In this document: one piece after another, positions 8,566 through 16,093 of the stretch
How positions within the stretch are numbered: the stretch's first letter is position 1
How the letters are laid out: each line of letters begins with the position of its first letter
NCBI GenBank assembly: GCA_038065125.1
Contig: JBBTRP010000072.1
Location: 1 to 31,680, forward strand
Direction of reading: 5' to 3'
Length of the DNA: 31,680 bases
Origin: JBBTRP01 sp038065125
GTDB lineage: Bacteria; Patescibacteriota; Patescibacteriia; JACQRZ01
Translations under genes and position numbers: made by a program
The notes under the pieces: model-generated
The model's database searches: none
What the model was told of the DNA's origin: nothing
Seen by the model: the letters and a program-made list of their open reading frames with translations, nothing else

Positions 8566-8612
8566 CGAAGTAAATTGATATCACAAAACAATCCTATAAG
8601 CCGAATTCTGTC

Positions 8613-8684
8613 CGGCTCCGCTAAAGCTACGGCGTGACAAGTATCACTCACTAACACCTGCCGCGACGAAGCCTTAGCGAAGTC
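8613..8684 (-). repeat. Imperfect inverted repeat inserted near the 3' end of rnpB
   Basis: Two ~23-nt arms (8613-8635 and 8662-8684, about 18 of 23 positions complementary, core CGCTAAAGC/GCCTTAGCG) face each other across a 26-nt loop. They lie between the AGATGA block and the ACAGAA 3' end, where normal RNase P RNAs have only a few bases. The arms look like the short REP-like repeats of bacterial intergenic DNA; that identification is by appearance only. Confidence 0.55.
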
Positions 8685-8990
8685 GGGATGATCATCTCTC
8701 TAGCCCCGCGATTGCTCGAGGGGTCATGCGAGCGTATATTGCTCTTGCATCTGGTAGGTGTTTGCCAAGCAGCCGAATCACTCCGGCTCTGGTGCGCTCT
8801 TACCGCAATAACGTCAACACAGTCTGAAACGCGTTTCATGGTCACTTCCGCCAGCATGTGCGGGGATTTGAATAAATCTCAAAGCACATGATGGCGGGTG
8901 ATCCACAAGTTGAAAGAACGAAGTTTTTGCGCTTCAGCGATTGGTCATCGCGTCAACTCTTCATTGAGTCTCCACACCTTTTCACCCTTA

Positions 8991-9107
8991 CCCCTCGACT
9001 CACTTGTCACTTCGTTCCAAGCTCGCTCGGGACTCTCAACCCCTCATACAATGAACGGGGCGAAGATCCTGAGTGGGCGACAAACAAAGTGAGGAGCGAG
9101 TCGAAGG
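8991..9107 (-). repeat. REP/MITE-like insertion with 22-bp terminal inverted repeats inside rnpB
   Basis: The arms 8991-9012 and 9086-9107 (CCC-TCGACTC...TCACTT) match as inverted repeats at 18 of 22 positions. They enclose ~73 bp and replace the short hairpin that normally separates the ATACCGCC block from the AAGGGTGAAA block of RNase P RNA. The arm sequence resembles common bacterial REP-type palindromes, suggesting an insertion tolerated at a helix tip. Confidence 0.6.
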
Positions 9108-9430
9108 GCGGTATCTTCTTGCTTTTCTGTTGCTCCGGCCTGGTGACCAGGTCGAAATTCGTGTCCTTGTGAGACACGAACACTATCCCGTGGGCATCGT
9201 ACCCTCACAAGATGAGGGGTGATTGAATATCCAAAATGAATATCCGCTCACCTCGCTCGTCGTGAAAAGTATCACTCCCAGGTCGCCGTTAGCGACTACC
9301 ATTTCCCCCGGTACGTACGTACCGGGTCCGATGTTCGGACTTTCCTCATTTATACCTCACGATAGTGAGGAATAAACGCGATCACCCGGATTGCTTTGTG
9401 ATATCAAAGTACGATGAAAAATACCAAGTC

Positions 9431-9458
9431 AGTATACAGGAATTCTTCAAAGAGTCAA
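9431..9458 (-). promoter_or_regulatory. Sigma70-type promoter of rnpB
   Basis: On the minus strand TTGACT (-35, 9453-9458) is separated by 16 bp from TATACT (-10, 9431-9436). The predicted start is ~15-20 nt before the P1 helix. It lies in the spacer right after the rnhA stop codon, as expected for an independently transcribed RNA. Confidence 0.75.
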
Positions 9459-9478
9459 CCCAAGAAAAACTAATATAA

Positions 9479-9877
9479 TTAAGCGTCCAGAGCCGCATTA
9501 ACCAGTGAATCGGCTTCTTTATTTTTACTCCGTGGAATGTGATGAAAAGACACCGACCGAAAGGCAGAAAGCGTATTCCAAACTTTCAAAAAAATTACGC
9601 CAAGCGCTTGATCGCGGACACGATACTCCCGTCGCATTTGCTTGACGACAAGCTCGCTATCCAAATAACACTCTACTTGCTCAATGCCAAGGGATGCCGC
9701 TTTCTGGAGGGCCCACAGCAACGCACGGTATTCGGCTTGATTATTAGTTGTGACCCCAATTACTTCCCCATGACGAATCTCTTCGTCAGACTCTAGATCT
9801 CGAATAACAATGCCAATCGCTGCGGGGCCGGGATTTCCGCGTGCTCCTCCATCCGTATAGATTCTTACGCTTCGCAT
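9479..9877 (-). CDS. rnhA: Ribonuclease HI-like protein
   Basis: 132 aa from the ATG at 9877 (MRSVRIYTDGG). Catalytic carboxylates are visible: D9 (YTDGG), E49 (NNQAEY), D73 (YLDSEL) and D123 (KNKEADSL). It belongs to the short RNase HI type often annotated as reverse-transcriptase-like, which cuts RNA in RNA-DNA hybrids. The start is uncertain: a TTG at 9925 with GAGGAG five bases upstream, and an ATG at 9907, would extend the protein by 16 or 10 residues. I prefer 9877 because the family fold begins at RIYTDGG. All starts overlap the 3' end of recJ, so translation is coupled. The two products both process nucleic-acid intermediates of replication. Confidence 0.85.
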   Translation of the reverse strand: MRSVRIYTDGGARGNPGPAAIGIVIRDLESDEEIRHGEVIGVTTNNQAEYRALLWALQKAASLGIEQVECYLDSELVVKQMRREYRVRDQALGVIFLKVWNTLSAFRSVSFHHIPRSKNKEADSLVNAALDA

Positions 9878-11625
9878 GGGGAGATTTTTTTGATAGTTAA
9901 CTGGCATTGTGAGATGCCATTCCAACTATTCTCCTCAAGTGCAACCAAACAGTCAACACCCGTTCCGACCGGGATACGCGAACACGCATTTCCGAGAGAA
10001 AAAGCAATGCCCTGCTTGATGACTCCATTCTGTTCAAGCACGACTCGTGCATGCCGCTGTGACACACCCACACACCGAACATCCTTGAGGCACGCGTTAC
10101 GAATACGGAGTATTGGCTCAGGATTATTCTGTCCAAATGGCTCAAGTAATTGGATCGCTCGAAGAAGAGTTTCGTCACAGTCGAATAGCGACACCTCGAT
10201 ATCCCATGGTTGCGCATCGGCTATTTGTACTTCGTCGCTCGATTCCACCTTCGTGAGAAGCGCAAACTCCTCAAACCGCTTGGCAAAATCAAGAGGCGTA
10301 ACCGAAGAGGCAAGCTGGAATCCACCCGCATTCCGATGTCCTCCGTGTCGAACAAAAAGTTCTGATAGTGCGGAGAATGCATTGGCAAGATGGAAGGAGT
10401 CAGGACTTCTCCCCGCCCCAGCGATTCGTCCCTCGCCTGCGGAGAGGAGTACCACCGGACGGTTATGCGTGTTGCACAATTTTCCGGCTACCAATCCAAG
10501 AACAGAGATGGGCCAACCGTCACCAATCGCAACGAGCGTACACTGCTTGAGAGAGAGCGCATCTGCAAGTAACGCAGTCGCCTCCTGAGTAATCCGTTCG
10601 GTGAGCCGCTGACGCTCGATGTTTTTTTCGTTAAGATATTGCGCAAGTGTCTCTGCGTGATCCTCCTGTACCGCGATGAGCAAATCAAACGCGGGCTGTG
10701 CATGGTCCATTCTGCTTGCGGCATTCAAACGCGGGCCGATCACGAACCCAACCGTACGCGCCGTGGCTTTTTTGTTCATCTGTCCCGAGATACCGAGAAG
10801 CTTTTGGAGGCCGATGCGTCGCGTTTTGGAAAGCACGAGTAGTCCATACTTCACAAAAATGCGGTTCTCGCCTCGAAGCGGTACACAGTCGCCGATTGTC
10901 GACAAGCACACCAAGTCCAAAAGCCACTTCTCATACCCCTCCCAGTTGATCGGTGATCCGTCCGGATTTCTCACTGACGTTTTCAAGTCAGAAAATTCCT
11001 TATTTCCAGAATATTTGACCAGTGCCTGAACAAACTTGAATGCGACACCTCCTCCCGAAAGCTCTTTAAACGGATACCGATCGGCGCGGACCAGTGGATG
11101 AAGAATAGCAAATGCGTTCGGGATATTTGCGGGGTCCTTGGGAACGGTATGATGATCAGTGATAATTACGTCGACGTTACGACCTTGCGCAATCGCGATT
11201 TCCGCAGCATTTGAGATGCCACCATCAGTAGTGATGATAAGTCGCGTTCCCGACTCTATAATACTGTGTATCGCAGTCGCATTCAATCCATATCCGTCGC
11301 GCTCTCGATGATTGATGTGCGTGCCGACATCACACCCAATAAGTGAGAGAAAATCAAAAAGAAGCGCGCTTGAAGAGAGTCCGTCAACGTCGTAATCGCC
11401 ATAAATCGTAATGCGCTCTGCACCGAAACGCGCCTGAATAATCCGGTCAACCGCACGTGACATGTCGTCAAAGAGAAACGGATCATGTACACCGGTGAGG
11501 TAGTCAGGTTCCAAGAAAGCGCGAATCTCTCCTGGTGAAGTAATCCCGCGTAAAAAAAGCAGCTGCACCAAAAGAGGGTGCAGCGCTAGGGTCTCAGCAA
11601 TACTTGTGGCGCTATCAGCACTCAT
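9865..11625 (-). CDS. recJ: Single-stranded-DNA-specific 5'-3' exonuclease RecJ
   Basis: 586 aa, the normal RecJ size. The DHH phosphoesterase core shows DYDVDG (77-82), TTDGG (132-136), TDHHT (156-160) and GDCVPLRGENR. The DHHA1 domain follows with GRSPDSFHL and RHGGHRNAGGFQL, and a C-terminal OB-like region ends the protein. Mn/Mg-dependent RecJ degrades single-stranded DNA in recombination, mismatch and base-excision repair. It ends inside the start region of rnhA. A small membrane protein gene lies 15 bp upstream (11641-12102). The ATG at 11625 has no obvious Shine-Dalgarno. Confidence 0.95.
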   Translation of the reverse strand: MSADSATSIAETLALHPLLVQLLFLRGITSPGEIRAFLEPDYLTGVHDPFLFDDMSRAVDRIIQARFGAERITIYGDYDVDGLSSSALLFDFLSLIGCDVGTHINHRERDGYGLNATAIHSIIESGTRLIITTDGGISNAAEIAIAQGRNVDVIITDHHTVPKDPANIPNAFAILHPLVRADRYPFKELSGGGVAFKFVQALVKYSGNKEFSDLKTSVRNPDGSPINWEGYEKWLLDLVCLSTIGDCVPLRGENRIFVKYGLLVLSKTRRIGLQKLLGISGQMNKKATARTVGFVIGPRLNAASRMDHAQPAFDLLIAVQEDHAETLAQYLNEKNIERQRLTERITQEATALLADALSLKQCTLVAIGDGWPISVLGLVAGKLCNTHNRPVVLLSAGEGRIAGAGRSPDSFHLANAFSALSELFVRHGGHRNAGGFQLASSVTPLDFAKRFEEFALLTKVESSDEVQIADAQPWDIEVSLFDCDETLLRAIQLLEPFGQNNPEPILRIRNACLKDVRCVGVSQRHARVVLEQNGVIKQGIAFSLGNACSRIPVGTGVDCLVALEENSWNGISQCQLTIKKISPCEA

Positions 11626-11640
11626 GCAGATCGAGAGAAG

Positions 11641-12102
11641 TTACGCTTTTGCCGGACCGGCAATGGAAACCGGTGAAGGAAGAGCTTTGTGAACGTGTCG
11701 TTGTTGGTACCAGAGAATTGCTCCAAGGGGAATAAGTACGCCGGCAAGACCTGCTCCACTCTGGATCATAAGTTTTGTAGTGGCATCCAATGACTTCCAA
11801 TACGTCTCCCAGGCATTCTCCGGCTTCAGCTTGTACGTTGAATACATCTCAAGCGGCAGAACTTCAGCAGAAATCGCGGTTTTAAACTCCTGTGCCTTGC
11901 TGGCAGTAGAGACTGTAAAGAGAACAGAAAAAACAAAAATGAATGCTGCCGAAAGGGCAAAGAGATGCTCAAAATGAAAGACCCGATGCGAACAGACGGA
12001 CGGAGTGCAGTCTTCAATCAAGGGAAGATTTTCGGGAACGTTTTTTGCTGCGGCTTTTTTCCTACGAGGTGCCGGCGAGCGTCGAGGAGCGCGTGGTGCC
12101 AT
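11641..12102 (-). CDS. Hypothetical membrane protein with two predicted transmembrane segments
   Basis: 153 aa, family not recognised. The first ~20 residues are very basic and Pro/Ala-rich (APRRSPAPRRKKAAAK), consistent with a cytoplasmic nucleic-acid- or ribosome-facing tail. A hydrophobic segment follows at ~47-69 (LFALSAAFIFVFSVLFTVST), then a ~40-residue polar region with aromatic residues (ENAWETYWKSLD), a second hydrophobic segment at ~114-130 (GAGLAGVLIPLGAILWY) and a polar tail. Both termini are probably inside. It sits between lepA and recJ on the same strand, in the same run of genes. No Shine-Dalgarno precedes the ATG at 12102. The function cannot be read from sequence. Confidence 0.7.
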   Translation of the reverse strand: MAPRAPRRSPAPRRKKAAAKNVPENLPLIEDCTPSVCSHRVFHFEHLFALSAAFIFVFSVLFTVSTASKAQEFKTAISAEVLPLEMYSTYKLKPENAWETYWKSLDATTKLMIQSGAGLAGVLIPLGAILWYQQRHVHKALPSPVSIAGPAKA

Positions 12103-12127
12103 ATGGGGTATGGACTAGTAAATAAAT

Positions 12128-12226
12128 TTAAAATCCAAGTGTTGAAAGAGTTGCGACCATGCTAAATGTCACAATGACAGTGATAATAATCCAAAGAATT
12201 CGCTGCTTTTTTTTACTGATGAACAT
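12128..12226 (-). CDS. Very small membrane peptide (32 aa)
   Basis: An ATG at 12226, 8 bp after the lepA stop codon, opens a 32-codon frame ending in TAA at 12128. The product has a basic start (MFISKKKQR), then one hydrophobic segment of about 20 residues (ILWIIITVIVTFSMVATL) and a short end. The K-rich cap followed by one helix is the usual look of a tail-in small membrane protein. It fills almost the entire spacer between lepA and the next gene, which in such a compact genome argues for a real gene. The Shine-Dalgarno is weak. It may also be chance; no homology was tested. Confidence 0.5.
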   Translation of the reverse strand: MFISKKKQRILWIIITVIVTFSMVATLSTLGF

Positions 12227-12234
12227 ACGCCTGT

Positions 12235-14034
12235 TTATCTTCTTAGAATATCCAGATACGCCTCTGTCGGAATATCGACGCGGCCCATGCTGCGCATGCG
12301 CTTCTTCCCCTCTTTTTGCTTCTTGAGAAGTTTCTGCTTGCGTGTCACGTCACCACCATAGAGTTTTGCGGTGACGTCTTTGCGAAGCGCCGAAATGCGC
12401 TCTGCGGCAATCACCTTCGCACCGATTGAAGCCTGGATCTTGATCTCAAATTGCTGGCGCGGAAGTTTTTTCTTGAGCGTCTCGACAATCGATCGCCCCG
12501 CCGCATACGCGTCCGGCCGGTAGACGATAGACGAGAACGCTTCAACGCACTCATCGGCAATACTGATATCAAGTCGAACCACATCGGCCTCACGATAACC
12601 GCTCAGCTCGTAGTTCAGCGATGCGTAGCCTGCGGATACGCTTTTGAGTTTATCATAAAAATCAACAAGGATCGAGGAGAGCGGAAGTTCAAAGTGCATG
12701 ATCACGCGACCCGTGTGCGCGCCGGCAGCAGATGTGAGATATTCCGTATTCTTATAGGCTCCCCGCTTGTCAGCCGCGAGTGACATGATCGCGCCGATGC
12801 AGGACTCAGGCGCCACAATGTCTGCGCGAATCCACGGCTCCTCAATACTGGAAACCATCTGTTGCTCGGGAAGTTCCAATGGGCTGTGGATAACCGAGAC
12901 CGCCCCGTCCAGGCGAGTGATTCGATATGCGACGGATGGAACCGTCACGATGATGTCAAGATTATACTCGCGCTTGAGCCGCTCCTGAACAATCTCGAGA
13001 TGTAAAAGCCCCAAAAACCCGCAGCGGTATCCAAATCCAAGCGCGGGCGAGTGCTCATGCTCATACATGAGCGCCGCATCGTTCACTTTCAGCTTATCGA
13101 TCGCGTCTCGGAGAAGCTTGAAATCTTCGCCCGACTCAGGATAAAATCCGGCAAAAACCATTGGCTTTACTTCCGCATATCCGGGCAGAGGCTCTCGCTC
13201 TCGATCTGACGAAAGAAGAATAGTATCTCCGACCCGACACTCCTCCACACTTTTCAATCCGGTAACGATATACCCGATCTCGCCGGTTTCAAGAATCGAG
13301 GACTGCCGATACAGCGGTGTGAAGTGTCCGACCTCAAGAATCGATGTTTGAGCGCGTGTTGCGTAAAATAGTACCGAGTCGTGCGGACTGAGACGTCCGT
13401 CAACAACGCGCACATACGCAACAACCCCTCGATACTCGTCGTAGACCGAGTCAAAGATCAGTGCTCGCGCTCGCGCATCTGATTGCGCACGCGGGGACGG
13501 AATTCGCTTAATGACTGCACTGATCAAGTCGGGAACGCCCTCACCGGTTTTTCCCGAGACACGCAGCACCTCGTCAGGTGGACACCCGAGAAGAATCGCG
13601 ATCTCGCCAGCCACCTCCTCAATCCGCGCACCGGGCAAATCGATTTTATTGACCGCCGGAATAATTGTTAAATTTAGCTCGATGGCTAAGTACAAATTCG
13701 CAAGTGTCTGCGCCTGAATGCCTTGCGTCGCGTCTACCAGGAGAACTGCGCCCTCCACAGCGGCGAGCGAGCGCGAGACTTCATAAGAGAAATCAACATG
13801 TCCTGGCGTGTCGATGAGGTTAAGAATCACCTCGTGTCCCGCTTCGCTCCACGACATACGCACCGGCTGCAGTTTGATTGTAATCCCACGCTCGCGCTCA
13901 AGATCCATCTGATCAAGTAGTTGATCTTTCATCTCTCGTTTCGAAACGGTACCCGTGACCTCCAACAGACGGTCGGCAAGCGTCGACTTACCGTGATCGA
14001 TATGCGCGATGATGCAAAAATTTCTGAGGTCCAT
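12235..14034 (-). CDS. lepA: Elongation factor 4 (LepA), ribosome-associated GTPase
   Basis: 599 aa, the family length. GTPase motifs are visible: AHIDHGKST (G1), DTPGHVDF (G3) and NKIDLPGA (G4), followed by the EF-G-like domains and the LepA-specific C-terminal domain (basic KLYGGDVTRKQKLLKKQKEGKKRM). EF4 acts on ribosomes to remodel stalled or mistranslocated complexes and aids initiation or biogenesis. Its ATG lies 6 bp after the mreC stop codon on the same strand, so it is in the mre transcription unit. No Shine-Dalgarno is evident. Confidence 0.97.
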   Translation of the reverse strand: MDLRNFCIIAHIDHGKSTLADRLLEVTGTVSKREMKDQLLDQMDLERERGITIKLQPVRMSWSEAGHEVILNLIDTPGHVDFSYEVSRSLAAVEGAVLLVDATQGIQAQTLANLYLAIELNLTIIPAVNKIDLPGARIEEVAGEIAILLGCPPDEVLRVSGKTGEGVPDLISAVIKRIPSPRAQSDARARALIFDSVYDEYRGVVAYVRVVDGRLSPHDSVLFYATRAQTSILEVGHFTPLYRQSSILETGEIGYIVTGLKSVEECRVGDTILLSSDREREPLPGYAEVKPMVFAGFYPESGEDFKLLRDAIDKLKVNDAALMYEHEHSPALGFGYRCGFLGLLHLEIVQERLKREYNLDIIVTVPSVAYRITRLDGAVSVIHSPLELPEQQMVSSIEEPWIRADIVAPESCIGAIMSLAADKRGAYKNTEYLTSAAGAHTGRVIMHFELPLSSILVDFYDKLKSVSAGYASLNYELSGYREADVVRLDISIADECVEAFSSIVYRPDAYAAGRSIVETLKKKLPRQQFEIKIQASIGAKVIAAERISALRKDVTAKLYGGDVTRKQKLLKKQKEGKKRMRSMGRVDIPTEAYLDILRR

Positions 14035-14040
14035 AGAAGT

Positions 14041-14841
14041 TTACTTTTTTTGTGCCGCTTCGTTTCTTTGGTGTATGACGACTGACACCAGGCGAAGACG
14101 GTTGTAATCAACTGCCGGCTCTAGGGAGGCACTTTTGAAAAGGTCGGTGGGTTTTGACTGGATGTCGCGGACGCGCCCAATCACCAACCCGGCAGGAATT
14201 GATGACTCCAGGCCGCTGGTGACCACGAGCTGATCACGCTCCAGTTTTTCCGTAATCGGAATGAGGTTCATACGTAGGCCCACCTGAAACTGACCCTCAA
14301 CAACGCCGCGCGATGGCTGTTCGCGAGCAAACGTCGCGATGACTTTACTTCTTCGGTCGGTCGGCAAGATCACGGTACTGGTAAATGCCGTAACCTCGGC
14401 GACTTTTCCGACGTACGCCGCCTGATCAGCAATGACCGCGTCTCCGCGCTCAATGCCGTGCTCGCTCCCCCGGTCGATGAGAATAAAACTATGCTCGGCA
14501 TCCGGACTGGTGCCAATGATCCGGGCGAGTACCGATGGTTGTCCAAGCGATGACTCGGCGGAAGCGAGAGTCGCACGTGCCGCGTCGTCCGCGATTCGGA
14601 GTGTGCACGCGGCGAGATCGCGCTCAAGTCTCACGATACGCTCACCAAGCACTGTCGTGTCATTCGGTGCAAAGAACCGCTCCCGCGCGAACACGACGCC
14701 GGCATGAAGCGCGTCGGCACCCGAGCGCACCGCAATCGCGAGAGGGCGTTCGATGATTGTCAGTGCGCCGATTGCATGACCCGCACCCAGACCTATCAAT
14801 AGAACAAGTGTTCCCAAACCTCCCCGGCGACTGATCTTCAT
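14041..14841 (-). CDS. mreC: Rod shape-determining protein MreC
   Basis: 266 aa from the ATG at 14841 (MKISRRGGLGTLVLL). A short basic tail, one transmembrane helix (~residues 10-28), a coiled coil (~50-95) and two beta-barrel-like domains follow, with ARIIGTSPD and DRGSEHGIERGDAVI typical of MreC. It is a periplasmic scaffold linking MreB to wall synthesis enzymes. The frame stays open upstream to an ATG at 14910, which would add 23 residues. That extension is encoded entirely by palindromic element A, whose other copy at 17342-17525 is not attached to mreC, so I take 14841 as the native start. Stop codon is 6 bp before lepA. Confidence 0.9.
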   Translation of the reverse strand: MKISRRGGLGTLVLLIGLGAGHAIGALTIIERPLAIAVRSGADALHAGVVFARERFFAPNDTTVLGERIVRLERDLAACTLRIADDAARATLASAESSLGQPSVLARIIGTSPDAEHSFILIDRGSEHGIERGDAVIADQAAYVGKVAEVTAFTSTVILPTDRRSKVIATFAREQPSRGVVEGQFQVGLRMNLIPITEKLERDQLVVTSGLESSIPAGLVIGRVRDIQSKPTDLFKSASLEPAVDYNRLRLVSVVIHQRNEAAQKK

Positions 14842-14843
14842 AG

Positions 14844-15022
14844 ACTGACCAAACCACCCCAACTTAATACCAAAGCCTATGCTTCTGGCCGCCTTCTCGC
14901 TCTTCGCCATAAAAAATCCTCATCGTATTTTTAATACGACTGCGGTTTTTTAGGGCTCCAGAGCTTCGAATTCGGCGCAGAAACATACGTTTTATCAATT
15001 AAGTTGGGGTGGTTTGGTCAGT
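14844..15022 (-). repeat. Palindromic element, copy A (between mreB and mreC)
   Basis: 179 bp with perfect 25-bp terminal inverted repeats (14844-14868 and 14998-15022), enclosing a core also found at 17342-17525 in the opposite orientation. Inner stems on the minus strand: TTTCTG/CAGAAG, GCTCT/AGAGC, an A6/T6 helix, and hairpin TCGTATT-AAA-AATACGA. It fills the whole mreB-mreC spacer, ending 1 bp from the mreB stop and 2 bp from the mreC ATG at 14841. A 23-codon frame inside it (MAKSEKAARSIGF...) reads in phase into mreC. As transcribed with mreBC it would form one very long hairpin. Confidence 0.8.
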
Positions 15023-15023
15023 G

Positions 15024-16085
15024 TTACCGGCGCCAACTCTCAGAGGTTGTTGGCACCATCACCTCTTTGAGAAAATCGATATCATCGAGGAGTACCGCAG
15101 TGCCTCGCACGACACACGTCAAAGGATCTTCTGCGATGATCACCGGAATGCCAGTTGAATCCGAGACCAGGTGATCAAACCCCCGCAAGAGCGCCCCTCC
15201 GCCGGTCAGAAGCAACCCGTTCTCATAAATGTCAGAGACCAGTTCGGGGGGCGTAAACTCGATTGTCGTCTTGATCGTATCCACGATTGTTCTGATGGAT
15301 CGGGCAAGCGCCTCGCGAACCTGCGCATCATCCATCATGATCTCTTTCGGAAGGCCGGTAATCAGATCGCGTCCGCGCACTTTCATGACGAGTGGTTCGG
15401 GGAGAATATCGGCTGATCCGACTTTGATTTTCACATGTTCCGCGGTTCGTTCTCCTAGGAGCAAATTAAAATAATCTCGCGCATATCGAATGATGTCCTC
15501 GTTGAGCTCGTTACCGGCAGTTTTGAGCGACCGTGAGGTGACGATTCCGCCCAGGGAGATCACGGCGATATCGGTCGTCCCGCCACCGATATCAACTACC
15601 ATATACCCACTGGACTCCTGCACGTGTAGACGAGCGCCGATGGCTGCCGCCATCGGCTGTTCGATCAAGTACACCTCGCGTGCGCCCGCAGAAATCGCGG
15701 CGTCCTCAACAGCCTTTCGCTCCACTTCCGTAATGTCTAGCGGTATGCCGATCACGACACGCGGACGCGGCGAAAACCCGAACGCTTCTTTGTGCACTTT
15801 TCGGATAAAATACTTTAGCATTTTCTCGGTAACCTCGAAGTCAGAGATGACACCATCGACGAGCGGCTTGGTCGCGACGATATGCGCAGGCGTTCTGCCG
15901 ACCATCTTGTACGCGTCCTGTCCAACCGCAAGAATTTGATCCGTTCGAATATTAACAGCAACCACCGAGGGTTCGTTAATCACGATTCCTTTGTCCTTCA
16001 CGTAGACAAGGGTGTTTGCGGTCCCCAAGTCTATCCCCAGATCATTTGAAAAGCTGCCGAACAGCCGAGCGAAAGGTGATTGCAT
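15024..16085 (-). CDS. mreB: Rod shape-determining protein MreB (actin homologue)
   Basis: 353 aa, the usual MreB size. It begins with an MreB-type N-terminus (FGSFSNDLGIDLGTANTLVYV, phosphate-1 loop), followed by VVIGIPLDITEVERKAV, VDIGGGTTDIAVISLGG (phosphate-2) and LLTGGGALLRGFD (adenosine motif). It polymerises beneath the membrane and organises elongation of the cell wall. Here proline is replaced by LDIT in the usual GIPSGIT segment, a minor variation. It follows proS by 8 bp and precedes mreC, separated only by palindromic element A. An intact mreBC pair suggests controlled, possibly rod, cell shape. Confidence 0.97.
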   Translation of the reverse strand: MQSPFARLFGSFSNDLGIDLGTANTLVYVKDKGIVINEPSVVAVNIRTDQILAVGQDAYKMVGRTPAHIVATKPLVDGVISDFEVTEKMLKYFIRKVHKEAFGFSPRPRVVIGIPLDITEVERKAVEDAAISAGAREVYLIEQPMAAAIGARLHVQESSGYMVVDIGGGTTDIAVISLGGIVTSRSLKTAGNELNEDIIRYARDYFNLLLGERTAEHVKIKVGSADILPEPLVMKVRGRDLITGLPKEIMMDDAQVREALARSIRTIVDTIKTTIEFTPPELVSDIYENGLLLTGGGALLRGFDHLVSDSTGIPVIIAEDPLTCVVRGTAVLLDDIDFLKEVMVPTTSESWRR

Positions 16086-16093
16086 GCGGAGTG

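Larger units (their letters stand above)
8577..9405 (-). ncRNA. rnpB: RNase P RNA, unusually large (~830 nt)
   Basis: The catalytic RNA that matures tRNA 5' ends. Conserved landmarks appear in the right order on the minus strand: helix P1 strands at 9388-9405 and 8577-8594 (18 bp, one G-U); a P3-like hairpin at 9355-9370; GAGGAAAGTCC (P4 5' strand) at 9337-9347; GCTAACGGC hairpin at 9281-9300; ACAGAAA...ATACCGCC at 9108-9133; AAGGGTGAAAAGGTG at 8975-8989; GGTAAGAGCGCACC at 8791-8804; TTGGCAAAC...GCAAGA at 8743-8767; CTAGAGAGATGA at 8692-8703; and ACAGAATTCGGCTTAT at 8596-8611. Typical bacterial versions are about 350-400 nt. The excess sits in four insertions between these blocks (about 9134-9277, 8990-9107, 8805-8974, 8612-8691), each able to form hairpins, so the conserved core looks intact. 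Confidence 0.92.

Noticed and set aside
8805..9134. Group I intron or homing endonuclease as the cause of the large rnpB
   Set aside because: No endonuclease-like frame and no intron core motifs were seen; the extra sequence is split over several helix tips, not one block.
8650..9172. Short open frames within 8651-9172 on both strands
   Set aside because: They lie wholly within the RNase P RNA gene, lack start signals and recognisable domains, and are best explained as chance frames.
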